Positions 35,232 through 43,669 of a stretch of 64,000 nt of DNA are shown here, piece after piece; position 1 is the first letter of the stretch; every line of letters begins with the position of its first letter. The position numbers were made by a program, and so were the translations under genes. The DNA is from Salibacterium halotolerans (GTDB lineage: Bacteria > Bacillota > Bacilli > Bacillales > Marinococcaceae): positions 124,001 to 188,000 of the forward strand of contig NZ_FOXD01000004.1 of the NCBI RefSeq assembly GCF_900115625.1, read 5' to 3'. A model generated the notes under the pieces. The model searched no databases and was not told the origin of the DNA. It saw nothing but the letters and a program-made list of their open reading frames with translations.

Positions 35232-35801
35232 ATGGGGAAAGGTGACGCAAACAGCAATAAAGCGTTGTCGCGGGAGGAGCTGCCTGCAGTGCTGCAGCAT
35301 CGTTTTGAGAAACATATGCACCGGCATGAGGGGCTGGATTGGAAAGAGATTGAGGCAAAGCTTCAGGGGAATCCGGCAAAATTGGAATCGCTTCATCAGA
35401 TGGAGCAGACGGGCGGCGAGCCTGATGTTGTATGGTACGATGAGAAGGAAGGCGGTTACGTTTTTGTAGACTGCGCGGCCGAGAGTCCGGCAGGGCGCCG
35501 CAGTGTCTGTTACGACCGGAAGGCGCTGGAATCGAGAAAAAAATACAAGCCGGAGAACAGCGCGGTGGATATGGCTGAGGAGATGGGCATCGACATACTG
35601 ACCGAAGAAGCGTACCGGGCGCTGCAACAGATCGGGGAATTTGATTTGAAAACGTCGAGCTGGGTGCAGACTCCCGCTGATATCAGGGAGCGCGGCGGGG
35701 CTCTCTTCTGCGACCGCCGCTTCGGACATGTTTTCGTGTACCACAGTGGCGCAGAGTCCTACTACGGAGCCAGAGGGTTCCGCGGATCACTGATCGTCTA
35801 A
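35232..35801 (+). CDS. DUF4256 domain-containing protein
   Basis: A 189-residue soluble protein of the DUF4256 family, found across many bacteria without a known function. Typical stretches are HRHEGLDWKEIEAKLQ, DVVWYDEKEGGYVFVDCAAESPAGRRSVCYDRKAL and SWVQTPADIRERGGALFCDRR. GGAGGT precedes the ATG. It appears to be a single-gene unit. Confidence 0.85.
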   Translation: MGKGDANSNKALSREELPAVLQHRFEKHMHRHEGLDWKEIEAKLQGNPAKLESLHQMEQTGGEPDVVWYDEKEGGYVFVDCAAESPAGRRSVCYDRKALESRKKYKPENSAVDMAEEMGIDILTEEAYRALQQIGEFDLKTSSWVQTPADIRERGGALFCDRRFGHVFVYHSGAESYYGARGFRGSLIV

Positions 35802-35939
35802 AGAGGAGGGCGCTGATATATTGGCTGCACGCGCCGATAAATGGACCGCAGCCGCCCATATTTTTAAGATGGAGTAACATCAGGCAGCCGGCAATGTACA
35901 ATTCATAGATTTCAACACGACATGATGAAAGAATACAAG

Positions 35940-35981
35940 CACCCCCTTTTCCACCGGCATATTCTGCTGGAAAAGGGGGTG
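35940..35981 (+). promoter_or_regulatory. Hairpin that captures the ribosome site of the Cys-rich protein gene
   Basis: A perfect 14-bp inverted repeat pairs CACCCCCTTTTCCA (35940-35953) with TGGAAAAGGGGGTG (35968-35981). The right arm contains the AGGGGGTGA ribosome site of the gene starting at 35989. There is no T tract, so it looks like a translational switch rather than a terminator. Confidence 0.6.
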
Positions 35982-35988
35982 ACCGAAC

Positions 35989-36222
35989 GTGAGGGACTAC
36001 TGCTCTTGTCACCATCACAGGCCCGGATCCCAATGCGGATGTGAAGACAATCTGAGCAAATTAGGTCATCATGGCTGCTGCTCTGAAACCAAACGGGAAT
36101 GCCTTCTGGCCTGCACCCGGAGATTAAACAAGTGTCTTGAAACATTCCGGTCCGGTGATGACTACTGTTTGGAATGCTGTGTACAGGATGCGCTTCGATG
36201 TTTTAACCGGTGTTTTTATTAG
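35989..36222 (+). CDS. 14-cysteine mini-protein, possible metal-binding protein
   Basis: A 77-residue protein with 14 cysteines (5, 7, 16, 18, 30, 31, 38, 42, 49, 60, 63, 64, 71, 75) and a histidine cluster at its start (residues 8-10, with two more at 27-28). The C-terminal half has helical CxxxC and CxxCC spacing (ECLLACTRRLNKC and YCLECCVQDALRCFNRC), reminiscent of small four-helix copper-storage proteins, but it is far too short for a full Csp. The start is a GTG whose ribosome site lies in a hairpin. I recognise no named family; metal binding is inferred from composition. Confidence 0.6.
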   Translation: MRDYCSCHHHRPGSQCGCEDNLSKLGHHGCCSETKRECLLACTRRLNKCLETFRSGDDYCLECCVQDALRCFNRCFY

Positions 36223-36239
36223 ATAGAAGATAGATTCAA

Positions 36240-36269
36240 GCGGTATAAGGTTTTATCCCCTTATGCCGC
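36240..36269 (+). terminator. Hairpin after Cys-rich protein gene
   Basis: An 11-bp stem GCGGTATAAGG / CCTTATGCCGC with an eight-base loop lies 17 bases after the stop. The T tract is short (CTTTCC). Confidence 0.55.
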
Positions 36270-36322
36270 CTTTCCTAGAGAACATAACGAGTACTATTAT
36301 TTTATAAAGGGAGAGGAAGCTT

Positions 36323-37312
36323 ATGAAGGAAGTGCGTTGGGGTATTATCGGGTGCGGAGATGTAACGGAGAAGAAAAGCGGACCTGCTTTTCAGATGACG
36401 GCGGACAGTTCGCTGGCTGCGGTGATGCGGCGCAACGGGGATCTTGCCAGGGATTACGCAGAGCGTCACGGCGTGCCGGCGTGGTACGACAAGGCGGAGG
36501 ATCTTATTCAGGATGAGAACGTAAACGCCGTCTACATCGCCACACCGCCCGGTTTTCATAAAGAATACACAATGATGGCGGCGGAGGCGGGCAAACCGGT
36601 GTATGTCGAAAAGCCGATGGCACTTAATACCCGGGAATGCGAAGAGATGGCAGCGTTCTGCGCCGAAAAGAAAGTGCCGCTGTACGTTGCGTACTACAGG
36701 CGCACGCTCCCGCGTTTTCTTAAGGTGAAAGAACTGCTGGAGAGCGGTGTGATCGGTGATGTCCGTTTTGTCACGATGCAGCACACGCAGCCGCTTGCCG
36801 AAAAAGATGAGAACGGGGAATGGCCTTGGCGTCTGCAGCCGGAGGTGAGCGGAGGCGGCCTGTTTTTCGACCTCGCGTCACACACACTCGACCTGTTCGA
36901 CTACCTGCTCGGACCGGTTCGCGATGTCACCGGGTTTGCCCGTAATCAGGCCGGCGCCTATCCGGTCGAAGATACGGTGAGCGGCGCGTTTCTGTTTGAA
37001 AACGGCGCGGCCGGCACCGGCATCTGGAATTTTTCTTCCTACAAAAAAGAAGACGTGAACCGGATTGTCGGCACAAAAGGCGAAATTATCTTCTCCTCAT
37101 TTGATGAAGAACCGGTAACACTGAGGACCGAAACAGAAACGAAAAACTATATCATCGAACAGCCGCAGCCCATTCAGCGCTACCTGATTCAGGCGGTGGT
37201 GGAAGAGCTGACCGGCAAAGGAACGACAGCCCCAAGCACCGGAGAAACAGCGCTGCGCACGAACCGGGTGATGGATGAACTGGTGAAAGATTACTATAAG
37301 CAGGGACTATAA
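36323..37312 (+). CDS. Gfo/Idh/MocA family oxidoreductase
   Basis: A 329-residue NAD(P)-dependent sugar or cyclitol oxidoreductase. The N-terminal Rossmann domain has VRWGIIGCGDVTEKK, and the active-site motif VEKPMALN lies near residue 94. HTLDLFDYLLGPV belongs to the C-terminal substrate domain. Substrates in this family include inositols and sugar-like compounds; none can be assigned here. GGGAGAGG precedes the ATG. The stop overlaps the convergent membrane-protein gene by six bases. Confidence 0.88.
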   Translation: MKEVRWGIIGCGDVTEKKSGPAFQMTADSSLAAVMRRNGDLARDYAERHGVPAWYDKAEDLIQDENVNAVYIATPPGFHKEYTMMAAEAGKPVYVEKPMALNTRECEEMAAFCAEKKVPLYVAYYRRTLPRFLKVKELLESGVIGDVRFVTMQHTQPLAEKDENGEWPWRLQPEVSGGGLFFDLASHTLDLFDYLLGPVRDVTGFARNQAGAYPVEDTVSGAFLFENGAAGTGIWNFSSYKKEDVNRIVGTKGEIIFSSFDEEPVTLRTETETKNYIIEQPQPIQRYLIQAVVEELTGKGTTAPSTGETALRTNRVMDELVKDYYKQGL

Positions 37313-37675
37313 CCGCTCGGCCCAATCCCTCCACTCATCTTTCACCTCTTCTTGGTCGATCAGCATCACGCGTTCACCGATGTGGACGAATTGGTTTTCT
37401 TCTCCGCTTTTCATCAGATATATGTTCTCAAACGGGGTGTGGATGATGTCGTCGATCGGAATGTTTTGTTTATTTGAAAAATCGTGGATTCTGATGAAGG
37501 TTTCCTGATCAACGGGCTTTCGGTGCGCTTCATCCGGGATGGCGGCATCGATATACTCCTGCATCATTCTGTGGGTATGGGACTGGTCCATCCCATTTTT
37601 CACCGCGCCTTTGACTACAAAATATAAAATAGTGAAAAAAATAATCCAGAGAAAGATAAACGTTAAAGGATCCAT
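37307..37675 (-). CDS. Hypothetical membrane-anchored protein
   Basis: A 122-residue protein with one N-terminal helix (LTFIFLWIIFFTILYFVV) and an acidic soluble part (DQETFIRIHDFSNKQNI, then FVHIGERVMLIDQEEV). The ATG at 37675 follows AAGGAGGTG by five bases, so the longer frame is not used. No family is recognised. It overlaps the 3' end of the convergent oxidoreductase gene. Confidence 0.6.
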   Translation of the reverse strand: MDPLTFIFLWIIFFTILYFVVKGAVKNGMDQSHTHRMMQEYIDAAIPDEAHRKPVDQETFIRIHDFSNKQNIPIDDIIHTPFENIYLMKSGEENQFVHIGERVMLIDQEEVKDEWRDWAERL

Positions 37676-37755
37676 TTTCTGCACCTCCTTTTTGATGTGT
37701 TTCAAATTCATTTCCAATTATAACAAGAATATCCACAGTATACAGAAAAAATAAC

Positions 37756-37791
37756 AAAAAGCCGGCTGAACGTTGAATCAGCCGGTCTTTT
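37756..37791. terminator. Bidirectional-looking hairpin with GCCGGCTGA core
   Basis: AAAAGCCGGCTGA pairs with TCAGCCGGTCTTTT around an eight-base loop, with T-rich flanks on both strands. It lies between the membrane-protein gene and spoVAF and shares its core with the terminators at 29201 and 40921. Confidence 0.65.
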
Positions 37792-37867
37792 CAAGTGATT
37801 TGTTCCGCTCGTATTTGCTCTGAACCGGCTTGTGAATTAGCAAAATCGGCTTGCATGACACAAAAAA

Positions 37868-37891
37868 GCAGACGGAGCGCACTCCGTCTGC
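37868..37891 (-). terminator. Terminator of spoVAF-like gene
   Basis: A perfect 10-bp stem GCAGACGGAG / CTCCGTCTGC with a four-base loop is followed on the minus strand by a run of T. It lies 56 bases after the spoVAF stop. Confidence 0.85.
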
Positions 37892-37946
37892 TGAAATATC
37901 GATTCAAGGTCTACGAATGGATTTCTTCTGCCTGTTATATGCCATC

Positions 37947-39419
37947 TTACCGATCCGGGTCCTGGGGATCAGAGGCTTCAGGACGGTGATGGTTTAAAGG
38001 AATCGGTGGTCTTAGAAAGGATCCTCTTATGGACTGGGCGGAAAATGGAATAAAGGGCCACAAATAAGGAAGATTTATTGACTTCAGGTGCAGAAGCATT
38101 AACATCCATAACGTGATTCCACCAACGTAACCTATTTGATTAAAGGCAGCAGTTAAAAGTAAAAGGGCAAGTCGGAATAATCTGTTCGCCAGACTTAATT
38201 CATAAGTCGGTGTTGCGAAAGTGCCGATCGCTACAATAGAAATGTACAAAATGACTTCATTGGTGAGAAGTCCCACAGAAACAGCAATCTGCCCAATAAC
38301 TACTGCCGCAACAAGACCGAGAGCTGTCCCCATATTGCTGGGAGTATGTATGGTTGCCATTCTAAGCATATCAATGCCTAGTTCAACAAAAATCACCTGT
38401 ACCAGCAAGGGAATGGGAATGGGGTCTTTCACACCGATGAATTCTAAACCTTCCGGAACTAAATCTGGATTATCGGCAAATAAAAACCAAAGCGGCAGCA
38501 AAAAAATGGCCAGCCATACAGAGAAAAACCGTACATATCGAAAATAGGTCCCGACTACCGGTCTTTGCCGGTATTCTTCCATATGCTGCAGATGATGCCA
38601 GAACGTGATGGGTGTGATCAGCATACTCGGGGATCCATCAACCATGATCATGATGTGTCCTTCATACAAATACGTCGCAGCAGTATCAGGACGTTCGGTG
38701 TAACGTACGGTAGGATACGGATTCCAATGACGACCACAGATGAATTCTTCAACGGTTTTTTCTCCCATCGGCAGACCGTCTGTATCAATCTTTTTTAAAG
38801 ATTTTTTAACTTGTTTTACTATATCCGGGTCAGCAATATCTTTAATATAGGATACACAAATATCTGTTTGTGAACGTCTTCCTATCGACATATAATTCAT
38901 CCGAAGCGAAGGGTCTCTCACACGGCGTCTTGTAAGTGCTGTATTGAAAACAATGGTTTCTACAAATCCGTCACGAGGCCCCCGGGTTACCCGCTCCAGG
39001 TCTGGTTCTGCAGGCGACCGGACGGGATAAGTCCGGGCATCAATAATAATGATCTTGTCAATGCCATCTACAACAAGCGCAGAAGCGCCGCTCAGTACCC
39101 AGAATACCGCTTTATTCAGATCATCCACTGTGTCTAATTCAATGTAGGGAAGATGGGTTTTCATCAGCTGTGACAAAGGATCCGGTTCCAGCTGTTCGGG
39201 TTCCAGTCTTGAGAGCAATTTCATCAGATAGTGCATTATTTCATCTTTTGCAAAGCCGTCAATCAAGAATAAACCCATGTCTTTGCCGGCGTAATGCAAA
39301 TCAAGATGAATGGCATCGAAACTTTCTTCAACACCCAGCTCTTCTTTCAGGTAGTCAATATTATCTTCAAAATTTCCATATAATGGTTCTTCTGTTTGTT
39401 TATAACCCACCTTATTCAC
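37947..39419 (-). CDS. spoVAF: Spore germination protein, GerA family, SpoVAF type
   Basis: A 490-residue member of the GerA-type A subunits. The N-terminal cytosolic domain (residues 1 to about 290) includes IIIIDARTYPVRSPAEPDLERVTRGPRDGFVE. The WNPYPTVRYTERPDTAATYL and EGHIMIMVDGSPSMLI segments point to the SpoVAF branch, followed by five membrane helices. SpoVAF works with FigP in an accessory complex that helps dipicolinate release and germination. In Bacillus subtilis it closes the spoVA operon; here it stands alone, with no spoVA genes beside it. It has its own terminator. Confidence 0.85.
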   Translation of the reverse strand: MNKVGYKQTEEPLYGNFEDNIDYLKEELGVEESFDAIHLDLHYAGKDMGLFLIDGFAKDEIMHYLMKLLSRLEPEQLEPDPLSQLMKTHLPYIELDTVDDLNKAVFWVLSGASALVVDGIDKIIIIDARTYPVRSPAEPDLERVTRGPRDGFVETIVFNTALTRRRVRDPSLRMNYMSIGRRSQTDICVSYIKDIADPDIVKQVKKSLKKIDTDGLPMGEKTVEEFICGRHWNPYPTVRYTERPDTAATYLYEGHIMIMVDGSPSMLITPITFWHHLQHMEEYRQRPVVGTYFRYVRFFSVWLAIFLLPLWFLFADNPDLVPEGLEFIGVKDPIPIPLLVQVIFVELGIDMLRMATIHTPSNMGTALGLVAAVVIGQIAVSVGLLTNEVILYISIVAIGTFATPTYELSLANRLFRLALLLLTAAFNQIGYVGGITLWMLMLLHLKSINLPYLWPFIPFSAQSIRGSFLRPPIPLNHHRPEASDPQDPDR

Positions 39420-39593
39420 CTCTAACGAAAATCCTTATATCGTTGATTCGAAAGTAACTTCAACCCATATATGCAGATAGTATTTTCATTAGATAGGTGA
39501 ATTATTCATGGTTAAAAATGAATATTGTTTATAAGGCTGACGCCTGCATGGATATTGGTTCGTTCCAGTCGGCTTTAATGGTATATCCTTTTT
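39420..39593. other. spoVAF upstream region
   Basis: This divergent gap precedes the spoVAF start and the family B array. I see no supported gene. It presumably holds the sporulation promoter of spoVAF, but no clear -10/-35 pair was recognised. Confidence 0.4.
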
Positions 39594-39757
39594 CGCTCGT
39601 AAAGGGCCGGGTTTGGCATGTATTGGGGTTGATTCGGCATGGAAATCCGGCATCTTGGCCGGTAACCGGCAGCGTAGAGGGGCGCAGGCTTGTATTTGAG
39701 CTTACTTGGCATGTATTCGACAAAGGTTGGCACGTATCTTCACGAGAACGGCATGTA
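39594..39757. repeat. Family B 21-bp repeat array, copy 1 (no 52-bp part)
   Basis: Units with a CGCTCGTA, GGCATGTA or GGCATGGA core recur at about 21-bp spacing from 39594 to 39757. This copy diverges more than the others and lacks the AAACGTAA block that follows four of the later arrays. It lies between the divergent spoVAF and bioB genes. Confidence 0.75.
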
Positions 39758-39833
39758 TAAGAATGAACCTGGCTCATAAAAGGGAAAGAAAAGCATCTTA
39801 CTCACGCTGCGGCTATTTTTCATGCTGTTCTTA

Positions 39834-39873
39834 TTGTTTAATTGTAAACTTTATTGTATATTAGGTTTACAAT
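39834..39873 (+). promoter_or_regulatory. bioB promoter with BirA box
   Basis: A sigma-A promoter (-35 TTGTTT 39834-39839, 17-bp gap, -10 TATATT 39857-39862) overlaps the inverted repeat ATTGTAAAC-N15-GTTTACAAT (39841-39873). That repeat matches the BirA operator form, so biotin-bound BirA would block transcription of bioB. Confidence 0.85.
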
Positions 39874-39899
39874 AATCAATAAAGAATGGAGGACGTGAG

Positions 39900-40898
39900 A
39901 TGAATCAATGGATGGAACTTGCGGATAAGGTGTTGGAAGGCGGCAGCCCGACTACAGCGGAAAGCCTGGCGGTACTGGACTGCCCGGATGACGACATACT
40001 GCCGCTCATGCACGCAGCCTTTCTCATCAGGAAAAAGCATTTCGGGAAAAAAGTGAAGCTGAACATGATCATGAATGCCAAATCAGGGCTCTGCCCGGAA
40101 AACTGCGGGTATTGTGCGCAGTCGGCTGTGTCAACCGCTCCGGTGGAGACGTACAGCATGGTCACGAAAGAGGTGCTGCTGGAAGGAGCCAAACGCGCGT
40201 ATGAGCAGAATATCGGCACGTACTGCATTGTGGCAAGCGGACGCGGCCCCGCAAATAAAGACATCGACCATCTCGTGGAAGCGGTGGAAGATATCAAACA
40301 TACATACGGAATGAAAATCTGCGCCTGTCTCGGACTGTTAAAACCGGAGCAAGCCCGCCGTCTAAGGGAGGCCGGCGTGGACCGCTACAATCATAATGTG
40401 AATACGTCGGAAAACAATCACTCCGCCATCACGACGTCCCACACCTATCACGACAGAATAGACACCGTCGATACCGCAAAACAAGCCGGGATGTCCCCGT
40501 GCTCAGGCGTCATTGCAGGAATGAAAGAATCGAAACAGGATCTGGTGGATATGGCGGAGAGCTTAAAAGAGCTCGATGCGGATTCAATTCCAATCAACTT
40601 TCTGCACGCGATTGACGGCACGCCGCTTGAAGGCGTCCACGAACTGAATCCCCTGTACTGCCTGAAAGTACTGGCTCTGTTCCGCTTTATCAATCCGGCC
40701 AAAGAAATCCGCGTCGCCGGCGGACGGGAGGAGAACCTCCGTTCCTTACAGCCGCTCGCGCTCTATGCCGCGAACTCTATTTTCATCGGAGACTACTTAA
40801 CAACAGAAGGCCAGAACAATGCAGAAGATCACAGAATGCTTGCCGACCTCGGTTTTGAAGTGGAAAGCGTGGAAGAAATGAAAGCATCCATGCAGTAG
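39900..40898 (+). CDS. bioB: Biotin synthase
   Basis: A 332-residue radical-SAM enzyme that inserts sulfur into dethiobiotin to form biotin. The radical-SAM cluster cysteines are C65, C69 and C72 (SGLCPENCGYCAQ). The family motifs YNHNVNTSENNH, GMSPCSGVIAGM and the C-terminal FIGDYLTTEGQN are intact. GGAGGACGTGAG precedes the ATG. The rest of the biotin operon is absent nearby, so dethiobiotin must be made elsewhere or imported. A BirA box controls it. Confidence 0.97.
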   Translation: MNQWMELADKVLEGGSPTTAESLAVLDCPDDDILPLMHAAFLIRKKHFGKKVKLNMIMNAKSGLCPENCGYCAQSAVSTAPVETYSMVTKEVLLEGAKRAYEQNIGTYCIVASGRGPANKDIDHLVEAVEDIKHTYGMKICACLGLLKPEQARRLREAGVDRYNHNVNTSENNHSAITTSHTYHDRIDTVDTAKQAGMSPCSGVIAGMKESKQDLVDMAESLKELDADSIPINFLHAIDGTPLEGVHELNPLYCLKVLALFRFINPAKEIRVAGGREENLRSLQPLALYAANSIFIGDYLTTEGQNNAEDHRMLADLGFEVESVEEMKASMQ

Positions 40899-40920
40899 TG
40901 AAAAGCTGAGACAGTCATAA

Positions 40921-40963
40921 AAAGCAAGCCGGCTGAACCGAGGATCAGCCGGCTTGCTTTTTC
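40921..40963 (+). terminator. Terminator after bioB
   Basis: A perfect 16-bp stem AAAGCAAGCCGGCTGA / TCAGCCGGCTTGCTTT with an eight-base loop is followed by T residues, then directly by a family B array. Confidence 0.92.
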
Positions 40964-41115
40964 GCTCGTAAAGAGGTTGTTTTGGCATGTATCCGGCTTA
41001 ATTTGGCATGTAAATCCGCCAGTTTGGCAGGTACCAGAACCGCCCGCTTGTATTTGGGGGTGCTTGGCATGTATTCGACAAGCTTTGGCATGTATCTGGT
41101 CGGGGACGGCATGTA
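40963..41115. repeat. Family B 21-bp repeat array, copy 2
   Basis: An array of 21-bp units with CGCTCGTA, GGCATGTA, GGCATGTA, GGCAGGTA, GGCATGTA and similar cores lies directly after the bioB terminator. One interval is shortened by about two bases at the same place as in copies 3 and 4. It is followed by the AAACGTAA block at 41178. Confidence 0.85.
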
Positions 41116-41177
41116 TAGCAGAAAAATGAGACGGCTCCCAGCTGTTTTTATTATATTACTTGTTCAAATTCCGTCAT

Positions 41178-41320
41178 GCGGCCAAAAGTCGGCGGCACCA
41201 TACTGCAAACGTAAAGTTAAACCATTCATAAGACAGTTTGAGACAGCCGATGGCCGGTCAAACGTAACATAGAACGATTCATAACGACGTTTTTTGTAAT
41301 CAGGAGCAGTTAAACGTAAG
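41178..41320. repeat. AAACGTAA repeat block, copy 1
   Basis: A block of about 145 bp opens with GCGGCCAAAAGTCGGCG and carries AAACGTAA three times at about 52-bp spacing, with ATTCATAA-GACAGTTTGAGACAG between the first two. The same block follows the arrays at 47606, 55958 and 58126. Confidence 0.85.
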
Positions 41321-41418
41321 TATGATGAAAAATAGGGCGGTTCGGGATCTGCTCTGTAATGGTATAACAAAAGATAGGATCATGAACCATAAAAGAAAAT
41401 TGTCAAACCAACTAGATC

Positions 41419-41538
41419 CTATTGCTTTTTCACGTTGTATCATACCTGCTCGAGCATATGATAGAAATTCAGGTGATTTACGATGATGCCTGCGGTTTTC
41501 CCCAGCCCGGCGATGATGAAATTGCTAACAAACTTTAA
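41419..41538 (-). pseudogene. Decayed copy of small hydrophobic peptide gene
   Basis: On the minus strand, GGAGG is followed after seven bases by TTAAAGTTT and a frame reading FVSNFIIAGLG, IIVNHLNFYHMLEQV, then a stop (TGA at 41440) where the intact paralogue has tryptophan, then YNVKKQ. The start codon position is TTA instead of TTG and about nine residues are missing. The intact paralogue lies at 58599. Both sit directly beside an AAACGTAA block. Confidence 0.6.
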
Positions 41539-41726
41539 GACACTGCCTCCTGTTTCTACTACTTCTCAGGGTCCTCATAGTAGACTATGAGAAAAAACAG
41601 TCCACTGACATATCCATTTTCCCCTTCAAAAAAGATATGAAATATTTCCGTTTTTATTTTGTAAGCGATTTCTCATCTATGCCGGGCTGTTTTTGTTTAG
41701 AATATAAATCAAGAGGTGAGCTCACC

Positions 41727-43655
41727 ATGTTAAATGAAAGACAGCGCAGTCTCATGCAGCTGCTTCTCGAGAAAGATTCACACATCAAGCTTCACGAACT
41801 GGCCGGCTTCTACAGCGTCAGCGAGAGAACGATCCGCAATGATGTGAATGAAGTAGAGTATTTTATCACCCAGTACAAATCGGAGTTGGAACGAGATAAG
41901 TCGCAGGGGGTGATGCTGAAGATGAACGACCCGGAGAAAAAGGAGGTGAAGCAGTGGCTGCAGCACGCTGGTGAATATACCATCCGGTTATCACCGTTGG
42001 AGCGGATGATAACGATACTGGGAATACTTTTTCAATATGAACAGCCTGTTACTTCTAAAACGTTGTCTGACATTATGCATGTCACCAGAAGAACCGTCTT
42101 GGATGACCTTCGGAAACTCGAAGATTATCTCGAAAGCCACCAGGTGGGCATTCAGTATAAAAGCAATAAAGGATTTATTCTGGACGGCCGGGAGTTGAAC
42201 ATCCGCCGGTCCTACAAAGAGTTATCGAACCAGTTCGGCGACGACAAAACATTCGAATGGCTGCTTGAGCATTTAAATATACCCGAACATGACATTCTGC
42301 TTCTGCGGGACAAAATCACCAGGCTCCTGCAATGGAAAATGCCGGAGCTCACGGATTTCGCGCTTCAGGGGATCATTATCCACAGTGTATTGTCGCTGCA
42401 GCGGCTGAAGCAGAACAAAACAGTTCAGCTGCCGCCTTACGAAATAGAAGAGTTGAAGAAATATGAAGAATTCCAAACAGGAAAGCAGATTATTGCTGTC
42501 ATGGAAGAATTCGCGGATGACTTCATCTGTGAGGAAGAGGCTTCGTTTATTACGCTGCATCTTTTGAGCTCCAAGACGCTGCGTCATATAGATGATCAGG
42601 AAGATCACAAATTACAGCAGCTGGTGCAGCGGTTAATAGCAAAAATCAGTTTTCAAAGCGGAATTGATTTTATGGATGATACGCAGCTGGAGCAGGGGTT
42701 AATTATTCATCTAAAACCTGCTATTTACCGTTTAAGATTCCAGCTCGGTCTGAACAATCCTATGAAACATCAGATCGAAGATGAATATGATCGTCTCTCC
42801 CAATGGATCACTTGGAACCTGAATGAAATAGAAGAAGAATTCGGGATTTCATTTAATATTGATGAAATCTGTTTTCTCACCCTGCACTTCGCAGCCGCCA
42901 TCGAACGCAGAGAGTCCCGTACGCTGACCAAGGTGATACTCGTCTGCGGAAGCGGCATCGGAACCGTGCAATTGATGAAAAGCAGATTGAAGCGCCTGTT
43001 TCCTGAAATTATGGTAACGGAAGTGATTCCGTATCACAAGCTTCAGCAGGCACGCAGTACAGAAGGGGCGGACTTTATATTTTCAACGACACCGGTTGAA
43101 GAAAGCAGCATACCTTCCATCACGATTAACCCAATGATAGAAGAAAGGGATCAACAGAAGATATCGGAATTACTCATAAAAAAGCAAGAAAGGAAGTCTG
43201 GTCCTGTGTTGGAAAACGTTCTTAAGTCTGAATTCATTCAACTGGATGTGCCGGCTGAAGATTGGATGGATGCCATTCGAATCGGAGGCAGGCCACTGGT
43301 GGAACATCACATGGTAGAACCGAAGTATATTGACGCCATGATTCAAATGGTAACAGAAAACGGGCCGTACGTTGTGTTGGATAAAGGGGTGGCAATGCCC
43401 CATGCCAGGCCGGAGGAAGGAGTAAATGAGTTATGTTTGAGTTTCGTAAGGTTATCAACCCCCGTTCATTTTGGACATGAAGCCAATGATCCGGTCCAAC
43501 TCGTGTTCTGTCTTGGAAGCACCGATGCCGAGACTCATTTACGGGCCCTGCGTCAATTGGTAACCGCTTTAAATGAGGAGAATTCCAAAAGCACCTTTAT
43601 GACAGGAGACAGCGAAGATATCTTACAAACTATTAAAGAAGCGAGTTTACTATAA
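41727..43655 (+). CDS. PRD-containing transcriptional regulator with EIIB- and EIIA-like domains (MtlR/BglG type)
   Basis: A 642-residue regulator starting at the ATG at 41727 (AGAGGTGA before it). Order: an N-terminal HTH (NERQRSLMQLLLEK, SERTIRNDVNEVEYF), a second Mga-like HTH, PRD1 (about 190-290) and PRD2 (about 300-410). An EIIB-like domain with VILVCGSGIGTVQLMKSRL and a C-terminal type-2 EIIA domain with its phospho-histidine in GVAMPHARPEEG follow. It would activate the operon depending on PTS phosphorylation. No separate EIIA gene is present, so this domain may feed the EIIB as well. Confidence 0.9.
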   Translation: MLNERQRSLMQLLLEKDSHIKLHELAGFYSVSERTIRNDVNEVEYFITQYKSELERDKSQGVMLKMNDPEKKEVKQWLQHAGEYTIRLSPLERMITILGILFQYEQPVTSKTLSDIMHVTRRTVLDDLRKLEDYLESHQVGIQYKSNKGFILDGRELNIRRSYKELSNQFGDDKTFEWLLEHLNIPEHDILLLRDKITRLLQWKMPELTDFALQGIIIHSVLSLQRLKQNKTVQLPPYEIEELKKYEEFQTGKQIIAVMEEFADDFICEEEASFITLHLLSSKTLRHIDDQEDHKLQQLVQRLIAKISFQSGIDFMDDTQLEQGLIIHLKPAIYRLRFQLGLNNPMKHQIEDEYDRLSQWITWNLNEIEEEFGISFNIDEICFLTLHFAAAIERRESRTLTKVILVCGSGIGTVQLMKSRLKRLFPEIMVTEVIPYHKLQQARSTEGADFIFSTTPVEESSIPSITINPMIEERDQQKISELLIKKQERKSGPVLENVLKSEFIQLDVPAEDWMDAIRIGGRPLVEHHMVEPKYIDAMIQMVTENGPYVVLDKGVAMPHARPEEGVNELCLSFVRLSTPVHFGHEANDPVQLVFCLGSTDAETHLRALRQLVTALNEENSKSTFMTGDSEDILQTIKEASLL

Positions 43656-43669
43656 AAAAGGGGGGATGA

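Noticed and set aside
37795-37989. 64-codon plus-strand frame
   Set aside because: It covers the spoVAF terminator and 3' end and has no ribosome site.
39594-41115. Possible CRISPR array
   Set aside because: Units are 21 bp in total with degenerate cores and no unique spacers of 30 bp or more, and no cas genes are nearby.
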